From assembly GCA_003045995.1 (NCBI GenBank), contig PZPG01000004.1, positions 30,588 through 85,558 of the forward strand: a stretch of DNA of 54,971 nucleotides, written 5' to 3'. This document shows, piece by piece, positions 1 through 8,190 of this stretch; positions within the stretch are counted from its first letter, which is position 1; each line of letters begins with the position of its first letter. The position numbers and the translations under genes were made by a program. The stretch comes from Bacteroidota bacterium (GTDB lineage: Bacteria > Bacteroidota > Rhodothermia > Balneolales > Balneolaceae). The notes below the pieces were generated by a model. That model saw only the letters and a list, made by a program, of their open reading frames with translations, was not told the DNA's origin and did no database searches.

Positions 1-165
1 GAGCATTGCATCCGGGTTATCTGGAATTTGTGAACTCCATTGTGAACTTGAAGGATCCAGATGTGAAACATCCTCTGCATGCAGTTCAACGATAGCCGAA
101 CCACCTATAACACACATGAGAATAATTGTATAACACAAACGATAGCAATGAGTTGTGATATTCAT
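1..165 (-). CDS. Exported protein of unknown function (N-terminal part, cut by window edge)
   Basis: An open frame of 55 codons starts at the ATG at 165 and runs off the window start without a stop. The first 30 residues look like a classical signal peptide: a short n-region with one Arg, a hydrophobic core (CYTIILMCVIGG), then a likely cleavage site after ELHA. The mature part begins with acidic and Ser-rich sequence. It lies 50 nt downstream of the symporter gene on the same strand, so it may share its transcript. No Shine-Dalgarno sequence is visible. The family cannot be told from this fragment. Confidence 0.55.
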   Translation of the reverse strand, partial: MNITTHCYRLCYTIILMCVIGGSAIVELHAEDVSHLDPSSSQWSSQIPDNPDAML

Positions 166-215
166 GGTCCAGTTAACACATATCTTATTTGGCATTGAAG
201 CACTGCTCATAACCC

Positions 216-1505
216 TCAATCATCAAAATGCAGGGTTCCAAGCTTTCCCTCTGTATGAGCTACAGCCACAGAAACGGCTGCATCACCGGTTACGTTGACC
301 GCTGTTCGAGCCATATCCAAGATGCGATCTACGCCCAGTATCAACGCGATTCCCTCCACCGGAACCTGCACGGCCTGTAACACAATCACTAACATAATGA
401 TTCCTGCACCCGGAACACCGGCCGCCCCAATAGACGCAGCAGTTGCTGTAAACACTATGGTTAGTTGTTGTGCAAGCGACAAATCCATCCCTATCGCCTG
501 GGCAATAAATACAGCGGCTACTGCCTGATAAAGACTGGTTCCGTCCATGTTTATGGTAGCTCCAACCGGCAATACAAAACTGGATACCTCTTCAGCAACA
601 CCAAGGTGTTTCTCTACCCTTTCCATCGTGACGGGTAGCGTTGCAAGGCTGGAACTGGTGCTGAATCCAAGAAGAATAGCGGGACGTATGGCCCTGAAAA
701 AGTCTGACAACTTCATCTTACTAAAGATCTTAAACAGAACCGAGTACACCACGAATACATGAATGAGGAGGCCAGCGACGACAGTGAGAGAGTACCAGGC
801 AAGAGCCTTTAGTAAAGTAACTGCATCCCGAAGATCATCTCCGGCAAGGTCAACAATGACGGAGGCCATCAATGCAAAGACTCCAATCGGGGCCAACTTC
901 ATGATCAGATCTACAATTTTAATGATCACCTCATTTAATGAGTCAAAAACTTCGATGAGCGTCTGACTTTTCTGAGCTGGGATGCTAATGATTCCAAGCC
1001 CCAGTAATATGGCGACAAATACAATTTGAAGCATGTTTCCGTTTTCGGATGCAGAAGCAAAAAAGTTTTGGGGTACAATCCGAACCAGAAAATCCAGAAT
1101 TGAGTTTTCCGAGGTATTTTTTGTATTTGTGCCTGTCCCAGAATAATTCTCCATTAAGGAAACTCGGGTGGATTCCGGCAATGAACTCCCCGGATCTACC
1201 ACATTTACCACGGTTAGCCCAATAGTTATCGCCAGCAAGGTAGTCGCGAGGTAGATCAGGATTGTTTTCCCGCCCATTCGCGTCAGCCTGGACATATTGT
1301 TCAAACTCGATACCCCAACCACAAGGGATACTAAAACAAGGGGGACAGCAACCAATTTTAGTAAGTTGATAAAGATGGTACCAAACGGCCGTATGGTTCC
1401 TGAGGTAAATTCATTCCAACCGGACGAAGCGGAAACCAACCCCCAGAGCAGACCCAGAACGAGCCCGATAATGATTTGCCAATGTAGTTTCTTATACCAT
1501 CGCAT
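216..1505 (-). CDS. Dicarboxylate/amino acid:cation symporter (DAACS family, glutamate/aspartate type)
   Basis: An inner-membrane secondary transporter of 429 residues that should couple uptake of an acidic amino acid or C4-dicarboxylate to Na+ or H+. The family landmarks are all present: the serine-rich re-entrant loop HP1 (STSSSLATLP, about 282-291), the TM7 motif NMDGT (319-323), the second re-entrant loop (GAAGVPGAG, about 360-368) and the TM8 motif with D393, D397, R400, N404 and D408. Arg at position 400 is the residue that, in GltPh-like proteins, binds the side-chain carboxylate, so an acidic substrate is more likely than a neutral one. Length is normal for the family. Glutamate, aspartate or a dicarboxylate cannot be separated from sequence alone. 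Confidence 0.9.
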   Translation of the reverse strand: MRWYKKLHWQIIIGLVLGLLWGLVSASSGWNEFTSGTIRPFGTIFINLLKLVAVPLVLVSLVVGVSSLNNMSRLTRMGGKTILIYLATTLLAITIGLTVVNVVDPGSSLPESTRVSLMENYSGTGTNTKNTSENSILDFLVRIVPQNFFASASENGNMLQIVFVAILLGLGIISIPAQKSQTLIEVFDSLNEVIIKIVDLIMKLAPIGVFALMASVIVDLAGDDLRDAVTLLKALAWYSLTVVAGLLIHVFVVYSVLFKIFSKMKLSDFFRAIRPAILLGFSTSSSLATLPVTMERVEKHLGVAEEVSSFVLPVGATINMDGTSLYQAVAAVFIAQAIGMDLSLAQQLTIVFTATAASIGAAGVPGAGIIMLVIVLQAVQVPVEGIALILGVDRILDMARTAVNVTGDAAVSVAVAHTEGKLGTLHFDD

Positions 1506-1518
1506 AGATTGTAGCCTG

Positions 1519-1791
1519 TTATTCCGTGAGATCTGTCACTTTCTTCCTGCGCGTTAGAATTGCCGCAATTACTGTACCATATCCACTTATAATCACAATA
1601 GGGGCAACATACAAAGAGATAAATCCGTATACCTCATTCTCCAGTCTCATTATTGAAAATCCAACAAGTATGAGAAAAATTCCAAGTATCAATATCAGAT
1701 AGTTCGAGCGATCAAACAGCATAGGCTTTGAGGATGAACCGGACTCTCTTCCGGTACGTTTAGCTGTTCTGGTTTTGTTTCGTTTTGCCAT
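1519..1791 (-). CDS. DUF3098 small membrane protein
   Basis: A 90-residue protein starting MAKRNKTR. It has a basic, Ser-rich N-terminus, then FDRSNY leading into a first membrane helix (about 33-50) and a second helix (about 62-80), ending in a charged tail (TRRKK). The aromatic-x-(K/R)-x-N-(Y/F) entry into the first helix and the VAP motif before the second match what I remember of DUF3098, a two-helix family found mainly in Bacteroidota; its function is unknown. An in-frame ATG at 1851 would overlap the divergent maf region, so 1791 is preferred. It ends 13 nt before the symporter gene starts, suggesting a shared transcript. Confidence 0.7.
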   Translation of the reverse strand: MAKRNKTRTAKRTGRESGSSSKPMLFDRSNYLILILGIFLILVGFSIMRLENEVYGFISLYVAPIVIISGYGTVIAAILTRRKKVTDLTE

Positions 1792-1958
1792 GTATTCTAT
1801 GAAATTATGTCGATGTACAGATCCATGAGAGGATGAAAATATTGGTCTCAAAGATGAGCATTATCCCGCTTGTGTGCAACTTTTCAGGCGACATGCTTTT
1901 CCCTATCTTCCATTCAATGAAAAATATGGATAAAGGACACGAACAGGTACAGGCAAAT

Positions 1959-2603
1959 ATGACGAAATGGATTCTTGGATCTGCAAGCCCTAGACGCATA
2001 GAATTACTTCGGCTTACCGGGCAAGCCTTTACAGTGATGACAGCCGACATCGAAGAACCTGTATTTCATCCAGGTGATCCGGTTGCATCATCCCTTGCAT
2101 TAGCAGAAAACAAACATCAGGCGCTTCTACCGCAATGTAGGAACATGCAACGGGATTCTTCTCCAGCAGATCCGGCAAGCACATTTCTCATTACAGCCGA
2201 CACCATGGTCTTTGCTGAAAATGAGATTTTAAACAAACCTGCAGATGAATCGGACGCTGAAAAGATGCTTCAAACACTGTCGGGAAGAATGCATGTAGTT
2301 GTTACTGCAGTTGTTCTGTCGAAATTAAATTCCAAAGGCACGATTTTGAAAAAGGAGTCGTTTTTCGAACAAACAAACGTTTATTTTCACGACTTGTCGA
2401 AGGAAGAGATTCAGGCCTACGTAGCTTCAGGAAGCCCGATGGACAAAGCGGGAGCCTACGGAATACAGGACGACCGTGGCGCTTTTTTCGTGCGTCGAAT
2501 CGAGGGTGATTATTACAATGTTGTTGGATTTCCCTTACAGGCATTTTATCAGGTTTTGAAACATTCATTTATTGAGGAGTATAACCAATGTTTTTCCATA
2601 TGA
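1959..2603 (+). CDS. maf: Maf/YhdE-type nucleoside triphosphate pyrophosphatase
   Basis: A cytosolic house-cleaning enzyme of 214 residues that hydrolyses non-canonical or excess dTTP/UTP-type nucleotides to the monophosphate and pyrophosphate. Visible motifs are the substrate loop SASPRR (8-13), ITADTMV with the likely catalytic D81, DKAGAYGIQ (162-170) and GDYYNVVGFPL near the C-terminus. The AGAYGIQ and NVVGFPL pattern favours the dTTP/UTP (YhdE) subgroup over the m7GTP subgroup. In-frame ATGs at 1833, 1917 and 1926 would add a non-conserved leader; the family starts just before LGSASPRR, so 1959 is chosen. About 15 Ser/Asp/Pro-rich residues (about 60-74) sit just before the ADT motif and look like an insertion. 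Its last 16 nt overlap the next gene. Confidence 0.9.
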   Translation: MTKWILGSASPRRIELLRLTGQAFTVMTADIEEPVFHPGDPVASSLALAENKHQALLPQCRNMQRDSSPADPASTFLITADTMVFAENEILNKPADESDAEKMLQTLSGRMHVVVTAVVLSKLNSKGTILKKESFFEQTNVYFHDLSKEEIQAYVASGSPMDKAGAYGIQDDRGAFFVRRIEGDYYNVVGFPLQAFYQVLKHSFIEEYNQCFSI

Positions 2604-4579
2604 TGATCAGACAAACCATGATAAAGAAGTTTTCTGTGTTGCTGTTTTTGGTATTCTTTTTCGGGCTGATGAACTCACCCGATGTGTCTGCACAAGATCG
2701 GGAATATCAATTAGCAACTCGCCTCATGCAGCAAAAAAAATATGAGCAGGCATGTCCGCTATTTGAGACCTTGCAAAAAACCTATCCAACCAGATTTCTG
2801 TTTTTTGAAAAACGGGTAGAGTGTTTACTCACGATGAATGATACCGAAGAAGCGATTCAAGTAGCCGAAGCACGGTTCCGTTCTGAAATGAAGGGTTCAG
2901 CGGATGATGGAACGGATGGTAGAATGGATGGAAATTTGGTCCCTCGGATTGAAACGCGACTGTTACTAGCTGAAACATTGCATGCGGGAGAACGAACCGA
3001 AGAAGCATTTTCGATCTGGAGTTCGATTATGGATGGTGCAGAAACGTACAAATCAGAAGCGGATGTCTCGCTCTTAATTCGCTCTCTGGAGAATCGTAGG
3101 GAGTTTTCACTTGCTGCACAGGTGATAGAAAAGCAACGGATTATCATTGGTAAGCCTGATTGGTACAGACAAGCTCTCAGCGAAATCTACATGCAGGGAG
3201 GTGAGTTTGAAAAGGGTGTTCAGGAACTGTATGAAATGGTGGTTGAAGAACCCCAAACGATGATCCAAGTGCAACAAAGATTGTTGCGAATGAGAGAAAC
3301 GAGTCTCTACGAAATTGCAGCGGTCGAACTGGAAGATCGACTTTTTACCCTGGATGAAGAACATATTGCCTACGGTCAGTTATTTCAACTTCTCTCGTGG
3401 TTGTATCTGGAAACCGAAAATTACGATCGAGCACTGCGATTTGCCCGTCGTTACGAATCAAGGTCGGAGCGTGCACGGCAACAGGTGTACGTTCTCGGTA
3501 TAAAATTTCGATCTGCTCATCAGTATGAACTGGCGGTGGAAGCGTTTCGTTTTTATGAAAAAGATGAGACCAACCTTCGTTGGAGAGCGCTGGAAGAGAT
3601 GGCCAATACCTATGGGGAGTGGGCCGGATACATTGTTGAAAAAAGCTTAGTTCAAGGACCTGCATCCGATGATCTATATCAACGGGCCTACCAAACCTAT
3701 GAGGTTCTGTACAGTATGGCACCAACCTATTCCAATACCCAGAAAGTGCTTACTTCTTTGCTCGACCTATCCCTGGACATCTATCACGATCCAGAGCTAG
3801 CAGAACAATGGCTGGATGCACTTCGGGGGTTTAAAGAAGATGGTATAGAAACAGCCTATACCCACTACGCCAAAGGCAGACTCTACCTTTTTGGGGAGGA
3901 GTACAGGATGGCCCGGCAGCGTCTTACCCGTGCAGATCGTTTGACACAGGATGCCAATCTAAGTGAAAAGGTCCGTTTCTATCTGAGTCTGGCCGACTTG
4001 TTTGCCGGTGATAACGATTTTGCTGTGATTCAGCTCGCATCCCTTCAACGCCGTTCGTCCTCCTGGTATGCGAATGAAGCGATCGTTCTGGAACAATGGA
4101 TACAATCCGGACTACGGGCAGATAGTACCGGCTCGCAGCTCCTGGATTTCACCCGACTCTATCGGCAGCTTTTGCAGGGTGACTATAAGGAAGCCTTAAA
4201 GGACGCCAACTGGATTACTGATCATCCGGACCATGCATTTGCCGGCCATGCATCCATTCAGTTGGCGCGCTATCTCCCCTCCTCTTATGCCCAGGAGGTA
4301 TTGCTATTGATCCGTCAGATCGAACCGCAATTCGAGTCGAAACCTATTCATGAGCGATTACTCTGGGAACAAGCGAAAGCTGCACGTATTCTTCTTCAAA
4401 CGGGTCAGAAGGATTCTGGTTCAGCAAAGGAGAATACTACAGAGGGCATTCAGATGGAAGAGTTGGATCAAATGGTTCAAAATCTATACGAAGAGTTATT
4501 ATATCGTTATCCAGGCGGATACTACACCGAACTGGCTCGGACCTACCTGCAACGGCAACAGCAGCCGGCAAGCTCTTAA
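2588..4579 (+). CDS. Exported tetratricopeptide-repeat protein
   Basis: A protein of 663 residues with a signal peptide: basic start, hydrophobic stretch FSVLLFLVFFFGLM, and likely cleavage after DVSA. The mature part is almost entirely helical and shows repeated TPR-like helix pairs, such as ATRLMQQKKYEQACPLFETL near the N-terminus and GGEFEKGVQELYEMV later, so it is probably a periplasmic or outer-membrane-associated scaffold. The start at 2588 is supported by GAGGAG at 2574-2579, 8 nt upstream, lying inside the end of maf; this implies translational coupling. A start at 2618 (MIKKFSV) is the alternative. A short Asp/Gly-rich repeat stretch (about residues 103-115) interrupts the helical pattern. 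The partner or process it serves is unknown. Confidence 0.75.
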   Translation: MFFHMMIRQTMIKKFSVLLFLVFFFGLMNSPDVSAQDREYQLATRLMQQKKYEQACPLFETLQKTYPTRFLFFEKRVECLLTMNDTEEAIQVAEARFRSEMKGSADDGTDGRMDGNLVPRIETRLLLAETLHAGERTEEAFSIWSSIMDGAETYKSEADVSLLIRSLENRREFSLAAQVIEKQRIIIGKPDWYRQALSEIYMQGGEFEKGVQELYEMVVEEPQTMIQVQQRLLRMRETSLYEIAAVELEDRLFTLDEEHIAYGQLFQLLSWLYLETENYDRALRFARRYESRSERARQQVYVLGIKFRSAHQYELAVEAFRFYEKDETNLRWRALEEMANTYGEWAGYIVEKSLVQGPASDDLYQRAYQTYEVLYSMAPTYSNTQKVLTSLLDLSLDIYHDPELAEQWLDALRGFKEDGIETAYTHYAKGRLYLFGEEYRMARQRLTRADRLTQDANLSEKVRFYLSLADLFAGDNDFAVIQLASLQRRSSSWYANEAIVLEQWIQSGLRADSTGSQLLDFTRLYRQLLQGDYKEALKDANWITDHPDHAFAGHASIQLARYLPSSYAQEVLLLIRQIEPQFESKPIHERLLWEQAKAARILLQTGQKDSGSAKENTTEGIQMEELDQMVQNLYEELLYRYPGGYYTELARTYLQRQQQPASS

Positions 4580-4586
4580 GAAACGG

Positions 4587-5951
4587 ATGACACAGAAAAA
4601 CCGGATGATACCCATGAAAATAGACAGGATCCTACAACCCATAAAGTGGCTCCATCAACCCGAAACTAATGAAAAATTGTATAGTTTAAGGAGGTTGCTC
4701 CTTGCGTTATTATTGTGTTTGATACCGATTGGTGCCGGAATTGCTCAAAGCAGAGTGCTGATCCCCATGGACGCAGGACAGACGAATCACCTGAAAGCGT
4801 ACGGGTTAATGTTTCAGCATCTTGCCACAGGTGAGACTGGAACTTGGTTGCTGAATTACCGGGGAGGGAGTTTTCTTACGACTAATCGTTCCGACATTGT
4901 TCGAAACGCCCGGATTCGTAATGTTGGGGTGGAGTTGCTTTCGGAGTCGCAGGCGCAAGCGTTGATTCGTGAGGTGGAGTCACAAGGAGCCAATACCGCA
5001 GCCGTGAATTTGGAGAAAGTCCCAAAAATTGCTGTTTATACGCCACCGCAAGCTCTCCCATGGGATGACGCAGTTACATTAGCGCTGGATTATGCCGAAG
5101 TTCCGTATGAAAAACTATACGATCGCGAAGTTTTGCGAGGAGATCTTGCCGAGTATGATTGGCTGCATCTGCATCATGAAGATTTTACAGGGCAGTATGG
5201 GAAGTTTTATGCCATGTATCGTAATGCACCGTGGTATATCGAGCGTGTGAATAAGCAAAAAGCGATGGCGCAAGAGCTCGGGTATGCGAAAGTGAGCGCC
5301 CTAAAACTGGACGTTGTTCTCACCATTAAGGAATACATTGGCAATGGCGGATTTCTGTTTGCAATGTGTTCGGGTACCAATACGTTCGATATTGCGTTAG
5401 CGGCGAGGGAACTGGACATTGTGCCTCCGGAAATTGGCGGTTTTCCCATGGATACGAACATTAACCAGCGACTTGATTATGAGGAAACGCTTGCTTTTTC
5501 CAATTTTTCACTGGTGAATGATCCGTTTATTTATCAACACGGTGATATTGATGTGGAGGTGAATTTAAATCAGCTTAGTGAGAGTCTAGACTATTTTACG
5601 CTGTTTGATTTTTCTGCTAAGTGGGATCCAGTGCCAACGATGCTTACACAGAATCATGTGAGTAGTATCCCAGGGTTTTACGGACAAACAACTGCATTTC
5701 GCAAAGATAAGGTGAAATCGAATGTTGTGATTTTGGCGGAATCACCCGGGCGGGATCAGGTCAAATATCTTCATGGTAATTATGGGAAGGGAACATTTAC
5801 ATTTTATGCCGGCCATGATCCGGAGGATTATACGCACAGAGTGGGGGATCCTCCGACGGATTTGAGTCTTCATGTGAATAGTCCTGGGTATCGTTTGATT
5901 CTTAATAATATCTTGTTTCCTGCTGCTGAAAAGAAAAAGAAGGAAACCTAA
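4587..5951 (+). CDS. Exported protein of the Bacteroidota family often labelled 'asparagine synthetase B'
   Basis: About 454 residues with a hydrophobic export signal (RRLLLALLLCLIPIGAG, cleavage probably near IAQS). I recognise the conserved blocks of a family found in Bacteroidota: LIPMDAGQTNHLKAYG, LNYRGGSF, YDWLHLHHEDFTGQYG, FAMCSGTNTFDIALAA, KWDPVPTMLTQNH, YAGHDPEDY and a C-terminal SPGYRLILNNILFPAA. These proteins are commonly annotated asparagine synthetase B, but there is no N-terminal catalytic Cys of a glutaminase and no ATP-pyrophosphatase SGGxDS motif, so that label is not supported; an exported enzyme or glutamine-amidotransferase-like fold (MCSGTNTFD) is more plausible. ATGs at 4587, 4605 and 4614 are all possible starts. 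It follows the TPR gene by 7 nt. Confidence 0.7.
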   Translation: MTQKNRMIPMKIDRILQPIKWLHQPETNEKLYSLRRLLLALLLCLIPIGAGIAQSRVLIPMDAGQTNHLKAYGLMFQHLATGETGTWLLNYRGGSFLTTNRSDIVRNARIRNVGVELLSESQAQALIREVESQGANTAAVNLEKVPKIAVYTPPQALPWDDAVTLALDYAEVPYEKLYDREVLRGDLAEYDWLHLHHEDFTGQYGKFYAMYRNAPWYIERVNKQKAMAQELGYAKVSALKLDVVLTIKEYIGNGGFLFAMCSGTNTFDIALAARELDIVPPEIGGFPMDTNINQRLDYEETLAFSNFSLVNDPFIYQHGDIDVEVNLNQLSESLDYFTLFDFSAKWDPVPTMLTQNHVSSIPGFYGQTTAFRKDKVKSNVVILAESPGRDQVKYLHGNYGKGTFTFYAGHDPEDYTHRVGDPPTDLSLHVNSPGYRLILNNILFPAAEKKKKET

Positions 5952-5975
5952 ATCGCAACTAAAACTGGCAGGATT

Positions 5976-6824
5976 GTGTCTGAAGTAAATGTGGAGTCAG
6001 AGTCTGAAGGGATGGATGAGAAAATTGGCAGGATGAAACCTTCGTCCTCGTTCAAGGATTTTGTGGATTTGGTCGAGATTCTTCGGAACCGTTGTCCATG
6101 GGATCGGGAGCAGACTCACGAATCATTGAAAGATCATCTGATTGAGGAGGCATACGAAGCGGTAGATGCCATTGAAAACCAGGACCAGGCGGAGCTCTCC
6201 AGAGAGTTAGGGGATCTTTTGCTTCAAGTTGTGTTTCACAGCAGAATGGCGCAGGAACAGCACCATTTTACAATCGAGGACGTCGTGTACCGAATCTCTG
6301 AGAAACTGATTCGACGGCACCCTCACATTTTTGCGAATACTGAAGTTGAGAATGTGGCTGACGTGGCGCGTAACTGGGAATCGATCAAAATGGGGGAAGG
6401 CAGAACCTCCGTACTGGACGGGCTTCCTGTTCAGCTGCCTGCACTTATTCGTGCGCACCGGATGCAAGAAAAGGCATCCAATGTGGGATTTGACTGGGGA
6501 AACTGGAAACCTGCTTTTGAAAAAGTAAAGGAGGAGATAGATGAGTTGGAGAATGCTTTAGATCATGGTTTTGATGGGAACGAGTTGTCGGCCAAGATCC
6601 GGGAAGAGTTCGGAGATCTTTTGTTCAGTCTTGTAAATGTTTCACGTCTGATGGGCTTTCAGTCGGAGGAGCTCTTGCGAGAGGCAGGCAGAAAATTTGA
6701 GAAACGATTTCGGTCTATTGAATTGGAGCTAAGAGAGGCCGGTAAAAAGATCAATGACACATCTCTGGAAGAGATGGATGAGATTTGGAATCGAATAAAG
6801 CGATCTGAATCGCGTGATTCATGA
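5976..6824 (+). CDS. mazG: Nucleoside triphosphate pyrophosphohydrolase MazG
   Basis: A two-domain all-alpha NTP pyrophosphohydrolase of 282 residues in the longest reading. The first MazG domain has CPWDREQTHESL followed by the metal-binding EEAYEAVDAI and ELGDLLLQVVFH helices (ExxE and ExxD). The linker carries NWESIKMGEGR. The second domain repeats the pattern with VKEEIDELENAL and EEFGDLLFSLVN. The enzyme hydrolyses NTPs and dNTPs to monophosphates, removing aberrant nucleotides. The outer start is GTG at 5976; ATGs at 6012 and 6033 are equally possible, and the last gives an N-terminus of typical length. It is on the same strand as maf and 24 nt after the AsnB-like gene, giving a small nucleotide-cleaning group. 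Confidence 0.92.
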   Translation: MSEVNVESESEGMDEKIGRMKPSSSFKDFVDLVEILRNRCPWDREQTHESLKDHLIEEAYEAVDAIENQDQAELSRELGDLLLQVVFHSRMAQEQHHFTIEDVVYRISEKLIRRHPHIFANTEVENVADVARNWESIKMGEGRTSVLDGLPVQLPALIRAHRMQEKASNVGFDWGNWKPAFEKVKEEIDELENALDHGFDGNELSAKIREEFGDLLFSLVNVSRLMGFQSEELLREAGRKFEKRFRSIELELREAGKKINDTSLEEMDEIWNRIKRSESRDS

Positions 6825-6855
6825 AACTTTTCCTGTAAAAAGGGCAGTTTTTTTG

Positions 6856-6863
6856 TACCTTTG
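6856..6863 (+). promoter_or_regulatory. Candidate Bacteroidota-type -7 element for citrate synthase
   Basis: TACCTTTG matches the Bacteroidota -7 consensus TAnnTTTG exactly. It lies 67 nt before the citrate synthase ATG, in the only gap between mazG and that gene. No convincing -33 TTTG is seen at the expected distance, so support is moderate. Confidence 0.4.
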
Positions 6864-6929
6864 AAGTCTACGAAAATCAAGGTGAAATCAACGCATAATG
6901 ACTCTGTTCACAGAATTACTTAAACGGTT

Positions 6930-8087
6930 ATGAGCAAACATAATTTAGAAAACATTACACGGGATGAGTATCCATATTTAAATCTTGGACTGGAGGGAAT
7001 TGTCGCTTTTTCAACCACGAAAAGTTTCATCGATGGCCAGAAAGGAGAATTGGTGTACAGTGGATATACGATCGACACACTAGCAGAATATGCAACCTTT
7101 GAAGAGGTGTGTTTTCTACTGTGGAATGATCGACTACCCTCAAAGAAGGAATTGGATGAGCTAAATTCTTTGCTAGTACATGAGAGAAAGCTTCCGAAGC
7201 CGGTACTCGACTACATTTGCACGACAGAGAAACATGCCGAACCCATGGCTGTGTTACGCTCCTCTGTATCGATGCTTGCAGATTTTACCGATCCGTCGTT
7301 GGATGATACAGGAAATGCTATTGTGATGACCGCTAAAATTCCAACGATTATTGCGGCATTTGCCCGGGCAAGACAGGGATTAGATGTTGTCTCTCCATTG
7401 GATGAAGGATCTACTGCCTACAATTTCCTCTATATGTTGAATGGAGTTCGGCCAGGAGCAGAGGCAGAAAAAACAATGGATTTGTGTCTGATTCTTCATG
7501 CAGAACATGGGATGAATGCATCCACCTTTACATGCCGAGCCATAGCTTCCACAGAGTCTGATATCTTCTCTGCTGTGACAGGAGCTGTTGGGTCTTTGAA
7601 AGGGCCTTTGCACGGTGGTGCAAATACGGCCGTTATGAATATGCTTTTGGCATTAGAGAGTGACTTAAAAACTGCGGATCCAGTGGCTTTCACCAAGGAA
7701 AAACTGGAAAAGAGAGAGAAGATCATGGGTTTTGGACATCGTGTGTACAAAACGTTTGACCCAAGGGCACGTTTGCTTCGGACTATGTCGAAAAGCTTAT
7801 CGGAAGAAACGGGGCACGAGATTCTGTATGAATGGTCGGAAGCCATATTGAAAACTATGAAAGAGGAGAAAAATATCGATCCGAATGTCGATTTCTTTTC
7901 TGCAACGGTGTACTATTCATTGGGAATTCAACCCGATCTGTATACAGCTATTTTTGCGATGAGTCGTATTTCCGGATGGACCGCCCACTATCTAGAGCAA
8001 ATGAGCAATAACCGGCTTGTGCGACCCCGAGCTCTTTATGTCGGGGATAAGCCTAAGGAGTGGACAGAGATTAGCGATCGATCCTAG
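6930..8087 (+). CDS. gltA: Citrate synthase
   Basis: The cytosolic enzyme that condenses oxaloacetate and acetyl-CoA into citrate, the entry step of the TCA cycle. Its 385 residues match the short type without the extra N-terminal domain of E. coli GltA. The active-site blocks are complete: LHAEHGMNAS (H193 region), GPLHGGANTA with catalytic H228, IMGFGHRVYK with H270, and NVDFFSATVYY with the catalytic aspartate D321. SRISGWTAHYLEQ near the C-terminus carries the substrate-binding Arg. A 2-methylcitrate synthase cannot be fully excluded because the families overlap, but no methylcitrate dehydratase or lyase gene is nearby. It stands alone after a 105 nt gap with its own candidate promoter. 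Confidence 0.93.
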   Translation: MSKHNLENITRDEYPYLNLGLEGIVAFSTTKSFIDGQKGELVYSGYTIDTLAEYATFEEVCFLLWNDRLPSKKELDELNSLLVHERKLPKPVLDYICTTEKHAEPMAVLRSSVSMLADFTDPSLDDTGNAIVMTAKIPTIIAAFARARQGLDVVSPLDEGSTAYNFLYMLNGVRPGAEAEKTMDLCLILHAEHGMNASTFTCRAIASTESDIFSAVTGAVGSLKGPLHGGANTAVMNMLLALESDLKTADPVAFTKEKLEKREKIMGFGHRVYKTFDPRARLLRTMSKSLSEETGHEILYEWSEAILKTMKEEKNIDPNVDFFSATVYYSLGIQPDLYTAIFAMSRISGWTAHYLEQMSNNRLVRPRALYVGDKPKEWTEISDRS

Positions 8088-8190
8088 AGGTCTTAGGGAT
8101 CCTGCTGATCACAGGCATTGTGAGAGGCCTATAAATACTACCTCACTGACCATTCAACCTCGAACTGCTTAGTAGAATTGAAGAGTAGGA

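Noticed and set aside
1833-1958. Upstream in-frame extension of maf
   Set aside because: 42 residues without family similarity; Maf proteins begin just before LGSASPRR.
4688-4703. AAGGAG-GTTG-CTCCTT hairpin and Shine-Dalgarno-like sequence
   Set aside because: It encodes the Arg-Arg and hydrophobic part of the export signal of the AsnB-like protein; in-frame TTG codons near it would remove the positively charged n-region.
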